Part shown: positions 29,013-38,505 of the stretch, piece by piece
Numbering within the stretch: position 1 is the stretch's first letter
Layout of the letters: every line of letters starts with the position of its first letter
From: Halomonas sp. SpR1
Lineage (GTDB): Bacteria; Pseudomonadota; Gammaproteobacteria; Pseudomonadales; Halomonadaceae
DNA length: 64,000 nucleotides
Assembly (NCBI RefSeq): GCF_031010175.1
Contig: NZ_JAUAMB010000001.1
Span: 62,001-126,000 of the forward strand
Direction: 5' to 3'
The notes under the pieces: model-generated
What the model saw: only the letters and a program-made list of their open reading frames with translations
Told to the model about the DNA's origin: nothing
The model's database searches: none
Program-made: the position numbers and the translations under genes

Positions 29013-30506
29013 TCAGCGCTTGGCACCCTGTAATGCCTGCTCTTCGATATCTCTATCGACCGAAGAAACATAGTACTCGTCGTCAAAAGCGCCCTCTGGC
29101 TCCTTGAGCCATACCAGGCAGATCAGCCAGCTAATGAAAGCGCCAGTGGCGATGATGTAGAAGAACTGCGACGGAGTGACAAACGTAAAGATAGTCAGAT
29201 AGACCACCGCGCCGACATTACCGTAGGCGCCGGCCATGCCCGAGATCTGCCCGGTGATGCGGCGCTTGATGGAGGGAATGATACCGAAGGTCGCTCCCTC
29301 TGCGCCTTGTACGAAAATCGAGGTGCCGATGGTCACCGCAATGGCCAGAATGAGCGGCCAACTCGAATTGAGCATGGCCATCAGCAAGAACCCAACGCTA
29401 ATGCCAAACATGTAACACAGCATGACGAAACGGCGATTGCCCATACGGTCGGATACCATGCCGCCCATCGGGCGCGCCACCAGATTGACGAAAGCGAACG
29501 ACGCAGCGATCAGGCCAGCCGTTGCGGCATTGAGCCCCCAGGTCTCCTCAAAGAACATGGGCAGCATCGACACCACCGCCAGCTCAGCACCGAAGTTGGC
29601 AAAGTAGGTGCTGTTAAGTGCGGCCACGCTGTTAAATGAGTATTTATCATCCTCGGGTACTCCCTGGCGCAGGATTGGCAGGTTGACCCGCAGAATCTGT
29701 ACGATCTGGTAAATAACGATCGCCACGATGACTAAGTAAGCGACGACGGCACCGGTGACCGATAAATAGCCCATATACTGAATACGCCAGACCAGGATGG
29801 CGAGTACGCCGACCAGCGGGATCGTCCAGATGATCAGCTTGATCATATCGCCCCAGGAGCTCACTTCCATGGCGGCGGATTTGCGTGGCTTACGGTGAGC
29901 CTGGGCGTCCGGGCCATCAGTGATCGCGAACCAGTAGTAAACACCGTAAGCCGCCATAACAACCGCACTTTGCGCGATAGCCCAGCGCCAGCCATCGGGG
30001 CCGCCATACATACTCAGGGCGATGGTCGGCAGCGACATGGCCGCTACGGCGGAGCCGAAGTTACCCCAGCCAGCGTAGAAGCCTTCGGCGAAGCCGATGT
30101 CCTTGGGCTTGAACCACAGCGCTGTCATATGGATACCGACCACGAAGCTGGCGCCAATCGAACTCAGCACCAGACGCGCCACAAGCAGCTGCGTCATGCT
30201 GTTGCCGAAAGCAAACGCCAACGCGGGTATCGACATCGTCACCATAAGCACCGAGAACACCCGACGTGGGCCGAACCGATCCAGTGCCATGCCAACGATT
30301 ATGCGCGCGGGAATAGTCAAGGCGACGTTGCAGATGGCGAACAGCTTGAGATCGTCCGTGGTCAGCCAGTCGACGCTCTTGAGCATGCTCGAAGCGAGCG
30401 GCGCCATGTTGAACCACACGTAAAAGGTAATAAAGAAGGCAATCCAGGTCAGGTGCAGGGCCCGGATTTCAGGGCTGCGAAACTTGAATACAGCGGAAAC
30501 TTTCAT
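29013..30506 (-). CDS. NarK1-type nitrate/nitrite transporter (MFS)
   Basis: Twelve-helix major facilitator of 497 residues. N-terminal helix ALHLTWIAFFITFYVWFNMAPLA, the nitrate/nitrite porter signature GWGNFGSAVAAMSLP in helix 5 and the corresponding repeat GAYGNVGAVVYLTIF in the second half are visible. This subtype is usually a proton-coupled nitrate importer, while NarK2 exchanges nitrate for nitrite. It is third in the narK2-usp-narK1 transcription unit. No narGHJI adjoins it here; the narG start lies 33 kb away at the window end. Confidence 0.92.
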   Translation of the reverse strand: MKVSAVFKFRSPEIRALHLTWIAFFITFYVWFNMAPLASSMLKSVDWLTTDDLKLFAICNVALTIPARIIVGMALDRFGPRRVFSVLMVTMSIPALAFAFGNSMTQLLVARLVLSSIGASFVVGIHMTALWFKPKDIGFAEGFYAGWGNFGSAVAAMSLPTIALSMYGGPDGWRWAIAQSAVVMAAYGVYYWFAITDGPDAQAHRKPRKSAAMEVSSWGDMIKLIIWTIPLVGVLAILVWRIQYMGYLSVTGAVVAYLVIVAIVIYQIVQILRVNLPILRQGVPEDDKYSFNSVAALNSTYFANFGAELAVVSMLPMFFEETWGLNAATAGLIAASFAFVNLVARPMGGMVSDRMGNRRFVMLCYMFGISVGFLLMAMLNSSWPLILAIAVTIGTSIFVQGAEGATFGIIPSIKRRITGQISGMAGAYGNVGAVVYLTIFTFVTPSQFFYIIATGAFISWLICLVWLKEPEGAFDDEYYVSSVDRDIEEQALQGAKR

Positions 30507-30562
30507 GGTCGTATCGTCCTATGTCCCGATGGGGGTATGTCCCAAAGGTGGGTAGAGGCTGC

Positions 30563-31021
30563 TCAAGGGCTGGGTAGGATCAACAAGGGACACTCGGCGC
30601 GCCGGGCCAGAAACGAGCTGACGCTGCCGAAAGTCATGTAATCGAGTTCGTCGACGAAGTAAGTCAATGACTTGGCGATAATGCCGCCGTCCGGCTGGTG
30701 GCTATGGCGGGCAATCACCAGTAGGTCTGGCGAGAGTTTGCGGGTGGCCTGAAGCAGCATCTTGCGAGCGTCCCCCTCGGCGAGAAGCTGCTCGGCTTGA
30801 AAACCCTCGCCAGTTGCAAACGCCACTCCCTCCTGAAGGTGCTGTTTCAGCTCGTCCTGCTCCTGCTGAAACAGCGTTTCGTTGTTATCGGTGGCATCGA
30901 GTGGATTCTCCACCACACCGACCAGTACCAGCAGCGGCTGGTTGCAGCGGAACATGTTGACGACCTGGGCGAGTGCCAGCTTGGCGTTCCGAGAGCCGTC
31001 ATAGGCAATCATGATTTTCAT
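30563..31021 (-). CDS. universal stress protein family
   Basis: 152 residues from ATG 31021 (GGGAGGACACC ribosome site). MKIMIAYDGSRNAKLAL starts the Rossmann-like USP fold; LLVIARHSH and FGSVSSFLARRAECPLLIL match the helix and strand that bind ATP in the UspA superfamily (G-x-S-x-x-x-x motif present as FGSVSSFL). Sandwiched between two nitrate transporters and so likely made under nitrate respiration. Confidence 0.88.
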   Translation of the reverse strand: MKIMIAYDGSRNAKLALAQVVNMFRCNQPLLVLVGVVENPLDATDNNETLFQQEQDELKQHLQEGVAFATGEGFQAEQLLAEGDARKMLLQATRKLSPDLLVIARHSHQPDGGIIAKSLTYFVDELDYMTFGSVSSFLARRAECPLLILPSP

Positions 31022-31054
31022 GGTGTCCTCCCGCATTGGGGTAGGGGGGTAAGA

Positions 31055-31073
31055 CCCGGAGCTTGGCTCCGGG
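31055..31073 (-). other. intercistronic hairpin narK2/usp
   Basis: CCCGGAGC (31055-31062)/GCTCCGGG (31066-31073), eight-bp perfect stem with a three-base loop, between narK2 and usp and without a T-run. More likely an mRNA stability or processing element than a full terminator. Confidence 0.6.
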
Positions 31074-31093
31074 CGTAAACAAGCAAGCCGCAC

Positions 31094-32686
31094 TCAGGGG
31101 TTCTTAACGTAGGCACCTTTGCGTAGGTAGAACCACCAGTTGATGACGAGGCAGATAGCGTAGAAGGCCGCAAAGCCGTACATGGCAAGTTCCGGTGTGC
31201 CGGCTTGGATTTGCTCGCCCATTACCCGCGGGGCGATGAAGGCGCCATAGGCCGCGACGGCAGAGGTCCAGCCAAGTACCGGGCCTTTCTGCTGCTGATC
31301 GAAAATCACACCGATGCTGCGGAAAGTGGAGCCGTTGCCGATACCACTGGCGGCGAATAGCACAATGAATAGCAGCAGGAATAGCCAAAAGAATTGATTG
31401 GGATCGGTGGCGTTATAGGCCTGCATCATCACATAGCCGGTGGCGATGGAGGCGACCACCATGATCGCAGAGATTATTTGGGTAACGATGGAGCCGCCCA
31501 CTTTGTCGGAGATCCATCCGCCCAACGGGCGGATTAGAGCGCCCACGAAGGGGCCTATCCAGGCCCAGGTCAAAGCGCTGGGCGCCTCGGGGTTGGCCAC
31601 GCGAATCAGCGTGCCATCGGCAGTCGCTTCCATCATGCTGCCGAAGATGACGTTGATGGAGAGCGGGAGGGCTGCTGAGAAACCGATAAAGGAGCCGAAG
31701 GTCAGGATGTAGAGAATGGTCATTGACCAGGTGTGCTTGTTGGAAAATATCGCGAACTGCTTCTGGATATTGGGCTTGATGTCGCCAGGAATCAGGCGCA
31801 ACAACACAAGGGTCACAACGATGGTTAGCGGCAGGGCAATCCACATATTAAGCCAACCGAGCGCCAACATACCGATGACCGCGGTCACCATACCGACGCC
31901 GTAGAGGCCTAATATTTTGCTGAAAGCCGCCAGCGGCGAACCCGGGTTGGGCGTAACAGCGCGAAGATTGTTCATGCCGAACCAACCGGCGAACGCTAAT
32001 GGGATCAAGAACACGAGCCAGATAAAGCCAGCATTCTGGATCCAGGTATCGGTACCGGCTTCGATCCGACCGATCAAGGTACCGCTGGCGCTTTGCAACT
32101 CCATTGGAGAACCGGCAATCGCGCCGAAGACGCCGACGGTCATTACCAGCGGGATCACAATCTGCATGGTAGTGACGCCGAAATTGCCCAGGCCCGCATT
32201 CATGCCTAGGGCGTAACCTTGCTGCTTGCTGGGGTAGAAGGTGGAAATATTGCTCATCGAGCAAGCGAAGTTACCACCGCCGATACCGGACAGCAGTGCC
32301 AACGCCTGGAATACCCAGAACGGCGTGCCTGGATTCATCAAGGCAATACCGGTACCGGCGGCGGGGATCATCAGCAGCGCGGTGGTCAGGAAAATAGTGT
32401 TGCGCCCGCCAGCGATGCGGATCATGAACGATGCTGGGATGCGCAGCGTGGCACCCGCTAGACCGGCAAGCGCTGTCAGGGAAAATAACTGGTTAACCGT
32501 GAACGGAAAACCCAGGTTCTGCATTTGAGTGGTGATCATTCCCCACATCATCCAGACAGCGAAGCCCATCAGCAGGCTGGGAATGGATATCCATAGGTTG
32601 CGGTTGGCGATGTGCTTGCCTTCCTGTTCCCAGAATTGGGCGTCTTCGACATCCCACTTCTCAATGTCGGCGTTTCTCTTGCTCAT
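31094..32686 (-). CDS. NarK2-type nitrate/nitrite antiporter (MFS)
   Basis: 530 residues. A cytoplasmic N-terminal extension (MSKRNADIEKWDVEDAQFW) is followed by twelve helices; GMNAGLGNFGVTTMQIVIPL is the porter signature in helix 5. Longer than NarK1, as expected for the NarK2 subtype that exchanges nitrate for nitrite in denitrifiers. First gene of its unit; the intergenic region upstream has a NarL 7-2-7 site (32796). Confidence 0.93.
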   Translation of the reverse strand: MSKRNADIEKWDVEDAQFWEQEGKHIANRNLWISIPSLLMGFAVWMMWGMITTQMQNLGFPFTVNQLFSLTALAGLAGATLRIPASFMIRIAGGRNTIFLTTALLMIPAAGTGIALMNPGTPFWVFQALALLSGIGGGNFACSMSNISTFYPSKQQGYALGMNAGLGNFGVTTMQIVIPLVMTVGVFGAIAGSPMELQSASGTLIGRIEAGTDTWIQNAGFIWLVFLIPLAFAGWFGMNNLRAVTPNPGSPLAAFSKILGLYGVGMVTAVIGMLALGWLNMWIALPLTIVVTLVLLRLIPGDIKPNIQKQFAIFSNKHTWSMTILYILTFGSFIGFSAALPLSINVIFGSMMEATADGTLIRVANPEAPSALTWAWIGPFVGALIRPLGGWISDKVGGSIVTQIISAIMVVASIATGYVMMQAYNATDPNQFFWLFLLLFIVLFAASGIGNGSTFRSIGVIFDQQQKGPVLGWTSAVAAYGAFIAPRVMGEQIQAGTPELAMYGFAAFYAICLVINWWFYLRKGAYVKNP

Positions 32687-32795
32687 GTCGGTTCCCCCTT
32701 GGCATCAAACCTTTCTGCACTTAGCAGTTAGAAGGCAAGATACGCTTGAGGAAGAAATTGGGGAATAGGTGAAAATAGCAGCAAAATCAGCGACA

Positions 32796-32811
32796 TACCT
32801 CTTGAGAGGTA
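32796..32811. promoter_or_regulatory. NarL/NarP 7-2-7 site upstream of narK2
   Basis: TACCTCT TG AGAGGTA, two perfect TACYYMT-type heptamers facing each other with 2 bp between. The arms extend outward (GCGAC ... GTCGC), giving a longer inverted repeat. It lies 110 bp upstream of narK2, between it and narL. Confidence 0.75.
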
Positions 32812-32924
32812 GTCGCTAAAAAGCCCGGATTGATTGATTTTAAAGACAAAAAATCGAGAGGGGGTAAAGGCGGGTCAGAGCAAAAGTACGCTGGGAGTCT
32901 TTGGAGGTATCCACACAGAACCGA

Positions 32925-33593
32925 TTAGTGATCGATACCTTCCTGGACTGCCCAGACGGCGGCCTCGACACGTGAGCGTAAGTTGAGCTTCTTGAGTAGG
33001 TGTTTGACGTGAACCTTGACCGTGCCTTCGGTAATATCCAGCTTGCGCGCGATGAGCTTGTTGGAGAGTCCCCCAGCAAGCTGTTGCAGAATTTCGCGTT
33101 CACGTTGGGTCAGACTGTGAATGTCGGGCGTGGAGGGCGCATTGCGCTGGTTGCGCAGGGCTTCAGCGAGTAGGGCGGTCAGGCTTTCGCTGATGACCAT
33201 GCGGCCCAAGGCAGCCTGGCGCAGTTGGCGAACCATGTCTTCAGGCTCCATATCCTTTAACAGGTAACCGTCAGCACCGTTACGCAGCGCGGCGACAACA
33301 TCATCCTCATGGTCGGAAACAGTGAACATCACCACACGGCCGCTATAGTTGGCTTCCCGTAGGCGGCGCAAGGCTTCTAAGCCATTGACGCCCGGCATGT
33401 TTAAATCAAGTAACACCAGGTCAGGCTCAAGTTTGAGGGCCAGGGCAATGCCCTCTTCGGGATCGCCTGTCTCACCAACCAGTTCAAGGTCGTCTTCTAG
33501 CTCAAGCAGCTGAATCACACCACGCCGTAGTAGCGGATGGTCGTCGATAATCATCAGACTGGCAGGTGTGTCTTTGGCGGTGGTCAGCGTCAT
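32925..33593 (-). CDS. narL: nitrate/nitrite response regulator
   Basis: 222 residues, receiver plus LuxR-type helix-turn-helix. Phospho-acceptor Asp is in [10 protein letters not shown], switch residues follow in VVMFTVSD and LLKDMEPE, and the DNA-binding part reads [40 protein letters not shown]. The gene start overlaps the narX stop by one base (TAATG), so the pair is co-translated. Predicted targets include the 7-2-7 sites at 32796 and 45366. Confidence 0.95.
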   Translation of the reverse strand: MTLTTAKDTPASLMIIDDHPLLRRGVIQLLELEDDLELVGETGDPEEGIALALKLEPDLVLLDLNMPGVNGLEALRRLREANYSGRVVMFTVSDHEDDVVAALRNGADGYLLKDMEPEDMVRQLRQAALGRMVISESLTALLAEALRNQRNAPSTPDIHSLTQREREILQQLAGGLSNKLIARKLDITEGTVKVHVKHLLKKLNLRSRVEAAVWAVQEGIDH

Positions 33594-35491
33594 TAAGAAG
33601 TCCCTGTACCTAAGTGAGAGTTGGTGGTAGCCGAAGCGGGCTGCTGCTGAATTAGGCGAGCAGTTAAAGGGGTAAAGTCTACCTCAACACTGGCTCCTCC
33701 GGCGGGGCGATTAGCGATGTTCAGTTGCCCATTCAGGGTAGTGGTACGGTCACGTATGATCACCAAGCCGTAATGCATTGGCGGTGAGCTATCGTCTTCC
33801 AGGCCGATGCCGTCATCCTCGATACGCACTAACAAGCGGGCATCGGCGAATCGTACGGTGACCTTAGCCCAATGGGCTTGGGCATGTTTGTGGGTATTGG
33901 CCAGTGCTTCACGAATGATCTGCAGTACGTGAATTTCTTCATTGGGATTAAGCAGATAAGGCGGCACATCGTAATCAAGCTCGACCATTGCCTCCATACG
34001 CTGGCTGAACTCATCGACGGTCTGGCGCAGGGCAAATTGCAGCCCCGGCCCCTCAAGTTTTAGTCGGAAAGTGGTGAGTAGCTCACGCAGTTGACGGTAG
34101 GCGCTGTTCAAACCGGTACGTAGCTCATCGAATACCGCAGACTGCGCCTCTCGGGTTGCCTCTTTTTGCTGCATGCGTTCAAGTCGGGCGACCTGCATCT
34201 TTAGGTAAGATAGCGATTGCGCTAGGGAGTCGTGCAGTTCCCGCGCGATGATGGTGCGCTCGTTGATCAATGTGACGTGCTGCTGCTCTTCGATACGCCG
34301 CTGCAGGTACACCGCCGTGGCCAGCTGGTCGGCTAACATGGTGAGCAGGCGACGCGTGCTATCGTTTAGCCGTTCCTGGGGATACCACACTTCCAGGGTG
34401 CCTAGCAGCGTATCGCCTACGCTGATCGGTAGCAGCAGGCATTGCGACTGGTTATTGGCCACCAGGTCGAGGGGGCGAGGATCAATCAGGCAGGCATGAC
34501 AATCCTGATCGCGGCAGTACTCGGGGCGGGTACGCGAATGCGTTTCCAGTACCGGCATTGCGCGTTGATCGAAAGGGTCTTTTAACGAAAGCCGTATTGG
34601 CCCGATATTCAGTAGCTTTTCCAGTTCGCGTAGCATGGGAGCTGCGCTAGAGCAGAGGTCATTACCGCCGCCATACAGCGCGCGACTGGCATCATGCATC
34701 ACCCGCAGCGCCTGATTGCTGCGCTCAAGCTCCTGTTTCTTGCGGGATACCTTGTCTTCCAACGCGGCGTAACTTGTTGCCAGCTCGGCAGACATCTTGT
34801 TAAAGGTATGGCCCAATAATGCCAGCTCGTCGCTACCGCGGAGCTGTGAACGCGGCTTGAAGTTACGCTGTGCCGCCTCTCGGGCCAGTACCATAAGCTG
34901 GCGCAAAGGGACTACCAGATTGTAGCGAACATCGTAGAGGGCGATGGCGACCACTATCGCAATCAACACTAAAAAAAGCACTTGCATCATGCCCAACAGC
35001 CGCACCTTGGCCTCGGTGCTCTGTTCCAGGTAGGTGACTAGCATCTCGATGTCATTGACCATCGCAACGATCATCGCTTCTCGCGTATCCAGGTCAAGCG
35101 CTGTGGCGGTGGACGGTGCTTGTAGAGCCGGGCGAAGCGTGTGCTGCCAGTAGGTTTGAAGTTTTTCCAGTTGACGTCGGCGCTCGTGGCGATCATCAGC
35201 GGGGATCGTTTGCTGTAGCGTTGTGCCATGCAAACGCTGATCAAAACGCGTTATCAGACCTTCGAGCTGCTCTTCACTCGCCTCTTCAGGGGCATACTCC
35301 AGGCGCTGCAAGGCCCCCAATATCTGATAGGCATTCATGCGTAATGAGCCCGCGACATTAATCGCGGCCGCGTCGCCACGGCTGCTGTTAGACATTGCCA
35401 TGGTCAGGGTGATGCTAATGAGTGCCATACCGCTAATGGCAAGCAGAGACGCAATGATGCGAGCAACCAGGGAGCGTTGAAGTAATTTCAT
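33593..35491 (-). CDS. narX: nitrate/nitrite sensor histidine kinase
   Basis: 632-residue membrane sensor. The periplasmic four-helix bundle contains the P-box [15 protein letters not shown], the nitrate-binding segment of NarX. A second membrane helix ([17 protein letters not shown]) leads to HAMP ([16 protein letters not shown]), then a Cys-bearing central module ([15 protein letters not shown]), the HPK7-type dimerisation helix with the phosphorylated His in [16 protein letters not shown], and the ATPase domain. Divergent from the unit starting near 35668. Confidence 0.95.
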   Translation of the reverse strand: MKLLQRSLVARIIASLLAISGMALISITLTMAMSNSSRGDAAAINVAGSLRMNAYQILGALQRLEYAPEEASEEQLEGLITRFDQRLHGTTLQQTIPADDRHERRRQLEKLQTYWQHTLRPALQAPSTATALDLDTREAMIVAMVNDIEMLVTYLEQSTEAKVRLLGMMQVLFLVLIAIVVAIALYDVRYNLVVPLRQLMVLAREAAQRNFKPRSQLRGSDELALLGHTFNKMSAELATSYAALEDKVSRKKQELERSNQALRVMHDASRALYGGGNDLCSSAAPMLRELEKLLNIGPIRLSLKDPFDQRAMPVLETHSRTRPEYCRDQDCHACLIDPRPLDLVANNQSQCLLLPISVGDTLLGTLEVWYPQERLNDSTRRLLTMLADQLATAVYLQRRIEEQQHVTLINERTIIARELHDSLAQSLSYLKMQVARLERMQQKEATREAQSAVFDELRTGLNSAYRQLRELLTTFRLKLEGPGLQFALRQTVDEFSQRMEAMVELDYDVPPYLLNPNEEIHVLQIIREALANTHKHAQAHWAKVTVRFADARLLVRIEDDGIGLEDDSSPPMHYGLVIIRDRTTTLNGQLNIANRPAGGASVEVDFTPLTARLIQQQPASATTNSHLGTGTS

Positions 35492-35593
35492 GGCAGTTCC
35501 GATAGCGCGGAAGGGGTAAGAGAGTGTGACAGTGTCTGCATCTTGATACGAGGGCTATTCCTTTGGGGTTAGTCGACCTACCTCCAATGCTTT

Positions 35594-35607
35594 TTGACCT
35601 ACGTCAG
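35594..35607. promoter_or_regulatory. FNR/Dnr-type box in the narX intergenic region
   Basis: TTGAC CTAC GTCAG. Lies about 100 bp upstream of narX and 61-74 bp before the ATG at 35668 of the divergent gene. For a class II FNR-type promoter (box centred at -41.5) the transcript would start near 35642, which favours the later start codon for that gene. Confidence 0.65.
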
Positions 35608-35667
35608 GTATTTACCGACAATTCTGGCATGCCTTCCGATGTCTTTATACCCTCGTTGGGAAACGCC

Positions 35668-36237
35668 ATGCCATCATCCGTGCCGCCTCCCACGTTGGAG
35701 ACATCTACACAGCCAGTAAATGGTTACCAGTTACTGGTAGCCATGCTGTTAATGCCACTGGCAAGCGCCTTGGCGGTGGCTAGCTGGACACTTTACGCAC
35801 TGCTCGCAAAGCAATCTCTCTATGTGCTGATACCGTTGAGTAGCGGTATGCTCCTGGCCTGGCCGGCCTGGTATATCGCCAGACGGGGCGACACCTGTCG
35901 CTTGATGCAGTGGCTTTTGCTGGGGCTCGCACTGGCGCTGGGTGGGTTTGGAGTGGCAAGCCGTCCTTGGGAGTTTTTGTTGGTGGGGGCTGGACTTGGA
36001 CTGGGAGGTGCGGTGATTACGACTGGCATCGCCCACGCCAAAGGCTGGATGCCTGATCGCTGGGTGCTTCTTCTTGTAGCCCTGTGTCTCGCTATAAGCG
36101 CAGGCGTGGGGTTTTCCTTACGGATGACGCCTCTGGTAGTACAAGCCTATGGCTGGCGCGCCGCGCCACTCAGCCTCTTGATCCCGCTGTTTATGATCAT
36201 GCTACTGCTGTGGCTTTTTGTAGAATCACCCGAGTAA
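35668..36237 (+). CDS. six-helix membrane protein, half-MFS-like, function unknown
   Basis: 189 residues from ATG 35668; the frame runs back to 35563, but the Dnr-type box at 35594 argues against those starts. Six hydrophobic segments are spaced evenly (LLVAMLLMPLASALAVASWTLY, LYVLIPLSSGMLLAWPAW, LMQWLLLGLALALGGFGVA, FLLVGAGLGLGGAVITTG, WVLLLVALCLAISAGVGFSL, LSLLIPLFMIMLLLWLF). This is the size of half a major facilitator but no porter signature is seen. It could be a truncated transporter relic or a genuine small membrane protein. It starts a group with 36280 and sirB2. Confidence 0.6.
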   Translation: MPSSVPPPTLETSTQPVNGYQLLVAMLLMPLASALAVASWTLYALLAKQSLYVLIPLSSGMLLAWPAWYIARRGDTCRLMQWLLLGLALALGGFGVASRPWEFLLVGAGLGLGGAVITTGIAHAKGWMPDRWVLLLVALCLAISAGVGFSLRMTPLVVQAYGWRAAPLSLLIPLFMIMLLLWLFVESPE

Positions 36238-36279
36238 CGCCACCTACTAATCTTCCCGACTAGGGATAAGGCCTATTTT

Positions 36280-36672
36280 ATGACCATAGCGACGTTTGCT
36301 GACCTACTGCAGGAAGCGCATAAACAACCTAAACCCCAGCGCCTATTGTTTGTGTTCGTTCGCGCAGAGCTGCCCGATTTCCCCGATGCTGAGCAGCGTC
36401 GTCGCTTCGAACAGGGCGAAGGTGGGGTGTTGGTGCCGGTGATATGCGTAGACAAATCGACCAAAGAACTGAGCAGCATGGCGGCCTTAGTCGAAGAGTC
36501 TCGCCGCACCGAGATCGAATGGGATCTGGTGTTCGCTGCGGCCATGGATGACCCAAAGGACGAAGCCGAGGTTGAACGGCAGCTCCAGCGCATGATGGAG
36601 TCACTGCAAATGGGTAATATCACTTCTTTTCTTGCCTTCGATCCACACGGCGATGCGGTTAATGTCGGCTAG
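36280..36672 (+). CDS. small conserved protein of unknown function
   Basis: 130 residues (MTIATFADLLQEAHKQPKPQRLLFVFVRAELP). No membrane segment or signal peptide; strands and helices alternate, with the block FEQGEGGVLVPVICVDKSTKEL followed by an acidic C-terminal helix. I recall homologues next to sirB-type genes in other denitrifying gammaproteobacteria labelled ribonucleotide reductase subunit alpha, but no catalytic motif of that enzyme is present, so the label should not be trusted. Close spacing (9 bp) to sirB2 suggests co-transcription. Confidence 0.7.
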   Translation: MTIATFADLLQEAHKQPKPQRLLFVFVRAELPDFPDAEQRRRFEQGEGGVLVPVICVDKSTKELSSMAALVEESRRTEIEWDLVFAAAMDDPKDEAEVERQLQRMMESLQMGNITSFLAFDPHGDAVNVG

Positions 36673-36681
36673 GGGGTGACC

Positions 36682-37068
36682 ATGGAGCACTATTTTCTCA
36701 TCAAACACCTGCACATGACCGCCGCTGCGCTGAGCATTACACTTTTCGTGGTTCGCGCCTGGTGGTCGGTGCAGGAAAGCCCGCGACTCCACGCCCGTTG
36801 GGTCAAGGTACTGCCCCATCTCATTGATACGGCCCTGCTGGGGCTGGGGGTAACCTTGATGGTGCTGCTCTCCGTATGGCCCTGGCAGCTTCCCTGGCTT
36901 GGTGCCAAACTGCTGGCGCTGCTGGCCTATATCGGTATTGGCACCATTGCGATTAAGCGCGGGGCGACGCCAACGGTGCGAGCCTTGGCAGCGGTAGTGG
37001 CGGTGGCTATCTTCGCCTATATGGTGGGGGCCGCTGTTCATCACAGCCCGCTTTCCTGGCTAGCCTGA
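36682..37068 (+). CDS. SirB2-family membrane protein
   Basis: 128 residues from ATG 36682 (the frame also has GTG at 36676). Four membrane helices with the SirB features HYFLIKHLHMTAAALSITLFVVRAWW, LPHLIDTALLGLGVTLM, GAKLLALLAYIGIGTIAIKRG and a terminal helix. The His residues in the first helix and HLID loop are conserved in the family. Biochemical role unknown; often found near respiratory genes. Convergent with nosL. Confidence 0.85.
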   Translation: MEHYFLIKHLHMTAAALSITLFVVRAWWSVQESPRLHARWVKVLPHLIDTALLGLGVTLMVLLSVWPWQLPWLGAKLLALLAYIGIGTIAIKRGATPTVRALAAVVAVAIFAYMVGAAVHHSPLSWLA

Positions 37069-37085
37069 ATTGCGGCTACTTTCTG

Positions 37086-37113
37086 CCTCACTCCTCACTC
37101 CTCACTCCTCACT
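37086..37113. repeat. four perfect tandem copies of the heptamer CCTCACT
   Basis: 28 bp between the sirB2 stop (37068) and the nosL stop (37115). A number-variable simple repeat is possible because all four copies are identical. It ends one base before nosL, so length changes would not alter the coding sequence. Confidence 0.9.
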
Positions 37114-37114
37114 T

Positions 37115-37642
37115 TTATTGCGTCATTGAGTGGGCGGCATGGCCGCTCCCTTCGTGGCGCCCGAGCTGGGCGAGTAATTCCAGGTCGATATCGTCATAGG
37201 CGATTATCTCGCCACCATGAACTTCTGCGAACTGCTCGGCACGCTCATGGCTGGAGAACGGCGCAAGGGTGTGGCCCATGCTGCCGCGCCGGTCATGGCC
37301 GACCACATACCAAGCTTCTGCTGCAGGGATAAAGGCATCGTCTTTAGGTGTTTCCCAGGGCGTCACGCCGACATCATGCACATAGGCGTGGCGCAGCTGG
37401 GTCTGATTTTCGGGCTGCTGGAGGAAAACAAACATCTCCAGCGTGGAGCAGAACTTGCGCGCGTCACTGTGGCGCTCCATAAACGCTTGACCTTTAGGGC
37501 CCTCGAATTCGGTGATAAACATGCCGCATACATGGCAGATGTCATCGCCGCTAATAGGTTGAGGTGGCATCCTTTCGGCACTGTCAGTGGCGTTGTTGCA
37601 ACCGGTCAGGAGTAGTAGAGCAATAAGGGCTAGCGTGGGCAT
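37115..37642 (-). CDS. nosL: copper chaperone lipoprotein of nitrous oxide reductase
   Basis: 175 residues from ATG 37642. Lipoprotein signal LALIALLLLTGC (lipobox LTGC), then the copper-binding block CHVCGMFITEFEGPKGQAF with Cys and Met ligands, and VGHDRRGSMGHTLAPFSS. NosL delivers Cu(I) to NosZ for the CuZ site. Last gene of the nos operon, 38 bp after nosY. Confidence 0.95.
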   Translation of the reverse strand: MPTLALIALLLLTGCNNATDSAERMPPQPISGDDICHVCGMFITEFEGPKGQAFMERHSDARKFCSTLEMFVFLQQPENQTQLRHAYVHDVGVTPWETPKDDAFIPAAEAWYVVGHDRRGSMGHTLAPFSSHERAEQFAEVHGGEIIAYDDIDLELLAQLGRHEGSGHAAHSMTQ

Positions 37643-37680
37643 GGTCAATCCTCGGTAATAGATGATGTTAAGAGATGATG

Positions 37681-38505
37681 TTAAGCGGCATGACGGTGGA
37701 AGCGACGGACGGCTAACAGCAGGGGCATCACTACCCAAGCCAGCATTGCCAGGGGTGGCCAGGCAGAATGGAACGCGCCTTGCTGCGCGATAGCCGCGAT
37801 ACCACTTTCAAGCTGTGTGCTGTCGAACCCCGACAGGTTGATCAAACGAAAACTGTCGGTGGGATTGAGCAGCATCAGGTAGGGCAGCCAGTCGCCTCCC
37901 TGCTTGACGCCAACCAACAGGGCCAGCAGCACCAAATCGAATACCAACACGAACAGAAACCACACTCCCAGTGCCAGCCCGGCGGCCCGTGCCTTTTCGC
38001 TGACCGTTACGCTGATCAGGTAAGCAAAGGCCAAAAATACCCAGCCCAAGAGCACACTGCTGGTGATCAATCGTGCTAGGCCGAAGATTAGTTCGATAAG
38101 CGGTACGCCTTCTGCGCCCAGCGCGATAACGAACCCCGCGATACCAAAACCTAGTAGCGTGGCGACGGCCAGGATCATTCCATGGCCGCAGAACTTTCCA
38201 AACAGCAACGCCGAACGACTCAAGGGGTAGGTGAGTAGCAGTAGTAGCGTGCCGGCCTCCTGCTCACCAACAACGGCGTCGTAGGCTAGCATCAGCGCAA
38301 TTAAGGGGATCAGAAAAACGGCCAGAGTAGATAAACTGACCAGGGTGGTGGCCAGCGAAGTGAAACCGAGACCGCCGCTCGCAGCGGCACCAAAATAGGC
38401 GATACCCATTGCCAGAACAGCAAGAATCACGGTGATCGCCAGTACCCAGCGGTTACGCAGGCCATCCTGGAACTCTTTGGCGGCGACAATGAACATGGCC
38501 TTCAT
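37681..38505 (-). CDS. nosY: ABC-2 permease for NosZ copper-site assembly
   Basis: 274 residues, six membrane helices (WVLAITVILAVLAMGIAYFGAAA ... LAMLAWVVMPLLLAVRR), with the conserved GEQEAGTLLLLLTYPLSRS loop of this permease group. It pairs with NosF; the ATG overlaps the nosF stop by 4 bp. Needed together with NosD and NosF for CuZ formation in known systems. Confidence 0.95.
   Translation of the reverse strand: MKAMFIVAAKEFQDGLRNRWVLAITVILAVLAMGIAYFGAAASGGLGFTSLATTLVSLSTLAVFLIPLIALMLAYDAVVGEQEAGTLLLLLTYPLSRSALLFGKFCGHGMILAVATLLGFGIAGFVIALGAEGVPLIELIFGLARLITSSVLLGWVFLAFAYLISVTVSEKARAAGLALGVWFLFVLVFDLVLLALLVGVKQGGDWLPYLMLLNPTDSFRLINLSGFDSTQLESGIAAIAQQGAFHSAWPPLAMLAWVVMPLLLAVRRFHRHAA

Noticed and set aside
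29895-30641. 248-codon plus-strand frame inside narK1/usp
   Set aside because: Antisense to the two genes; Arg/His/Gln-rich composition typical of shadow frames.
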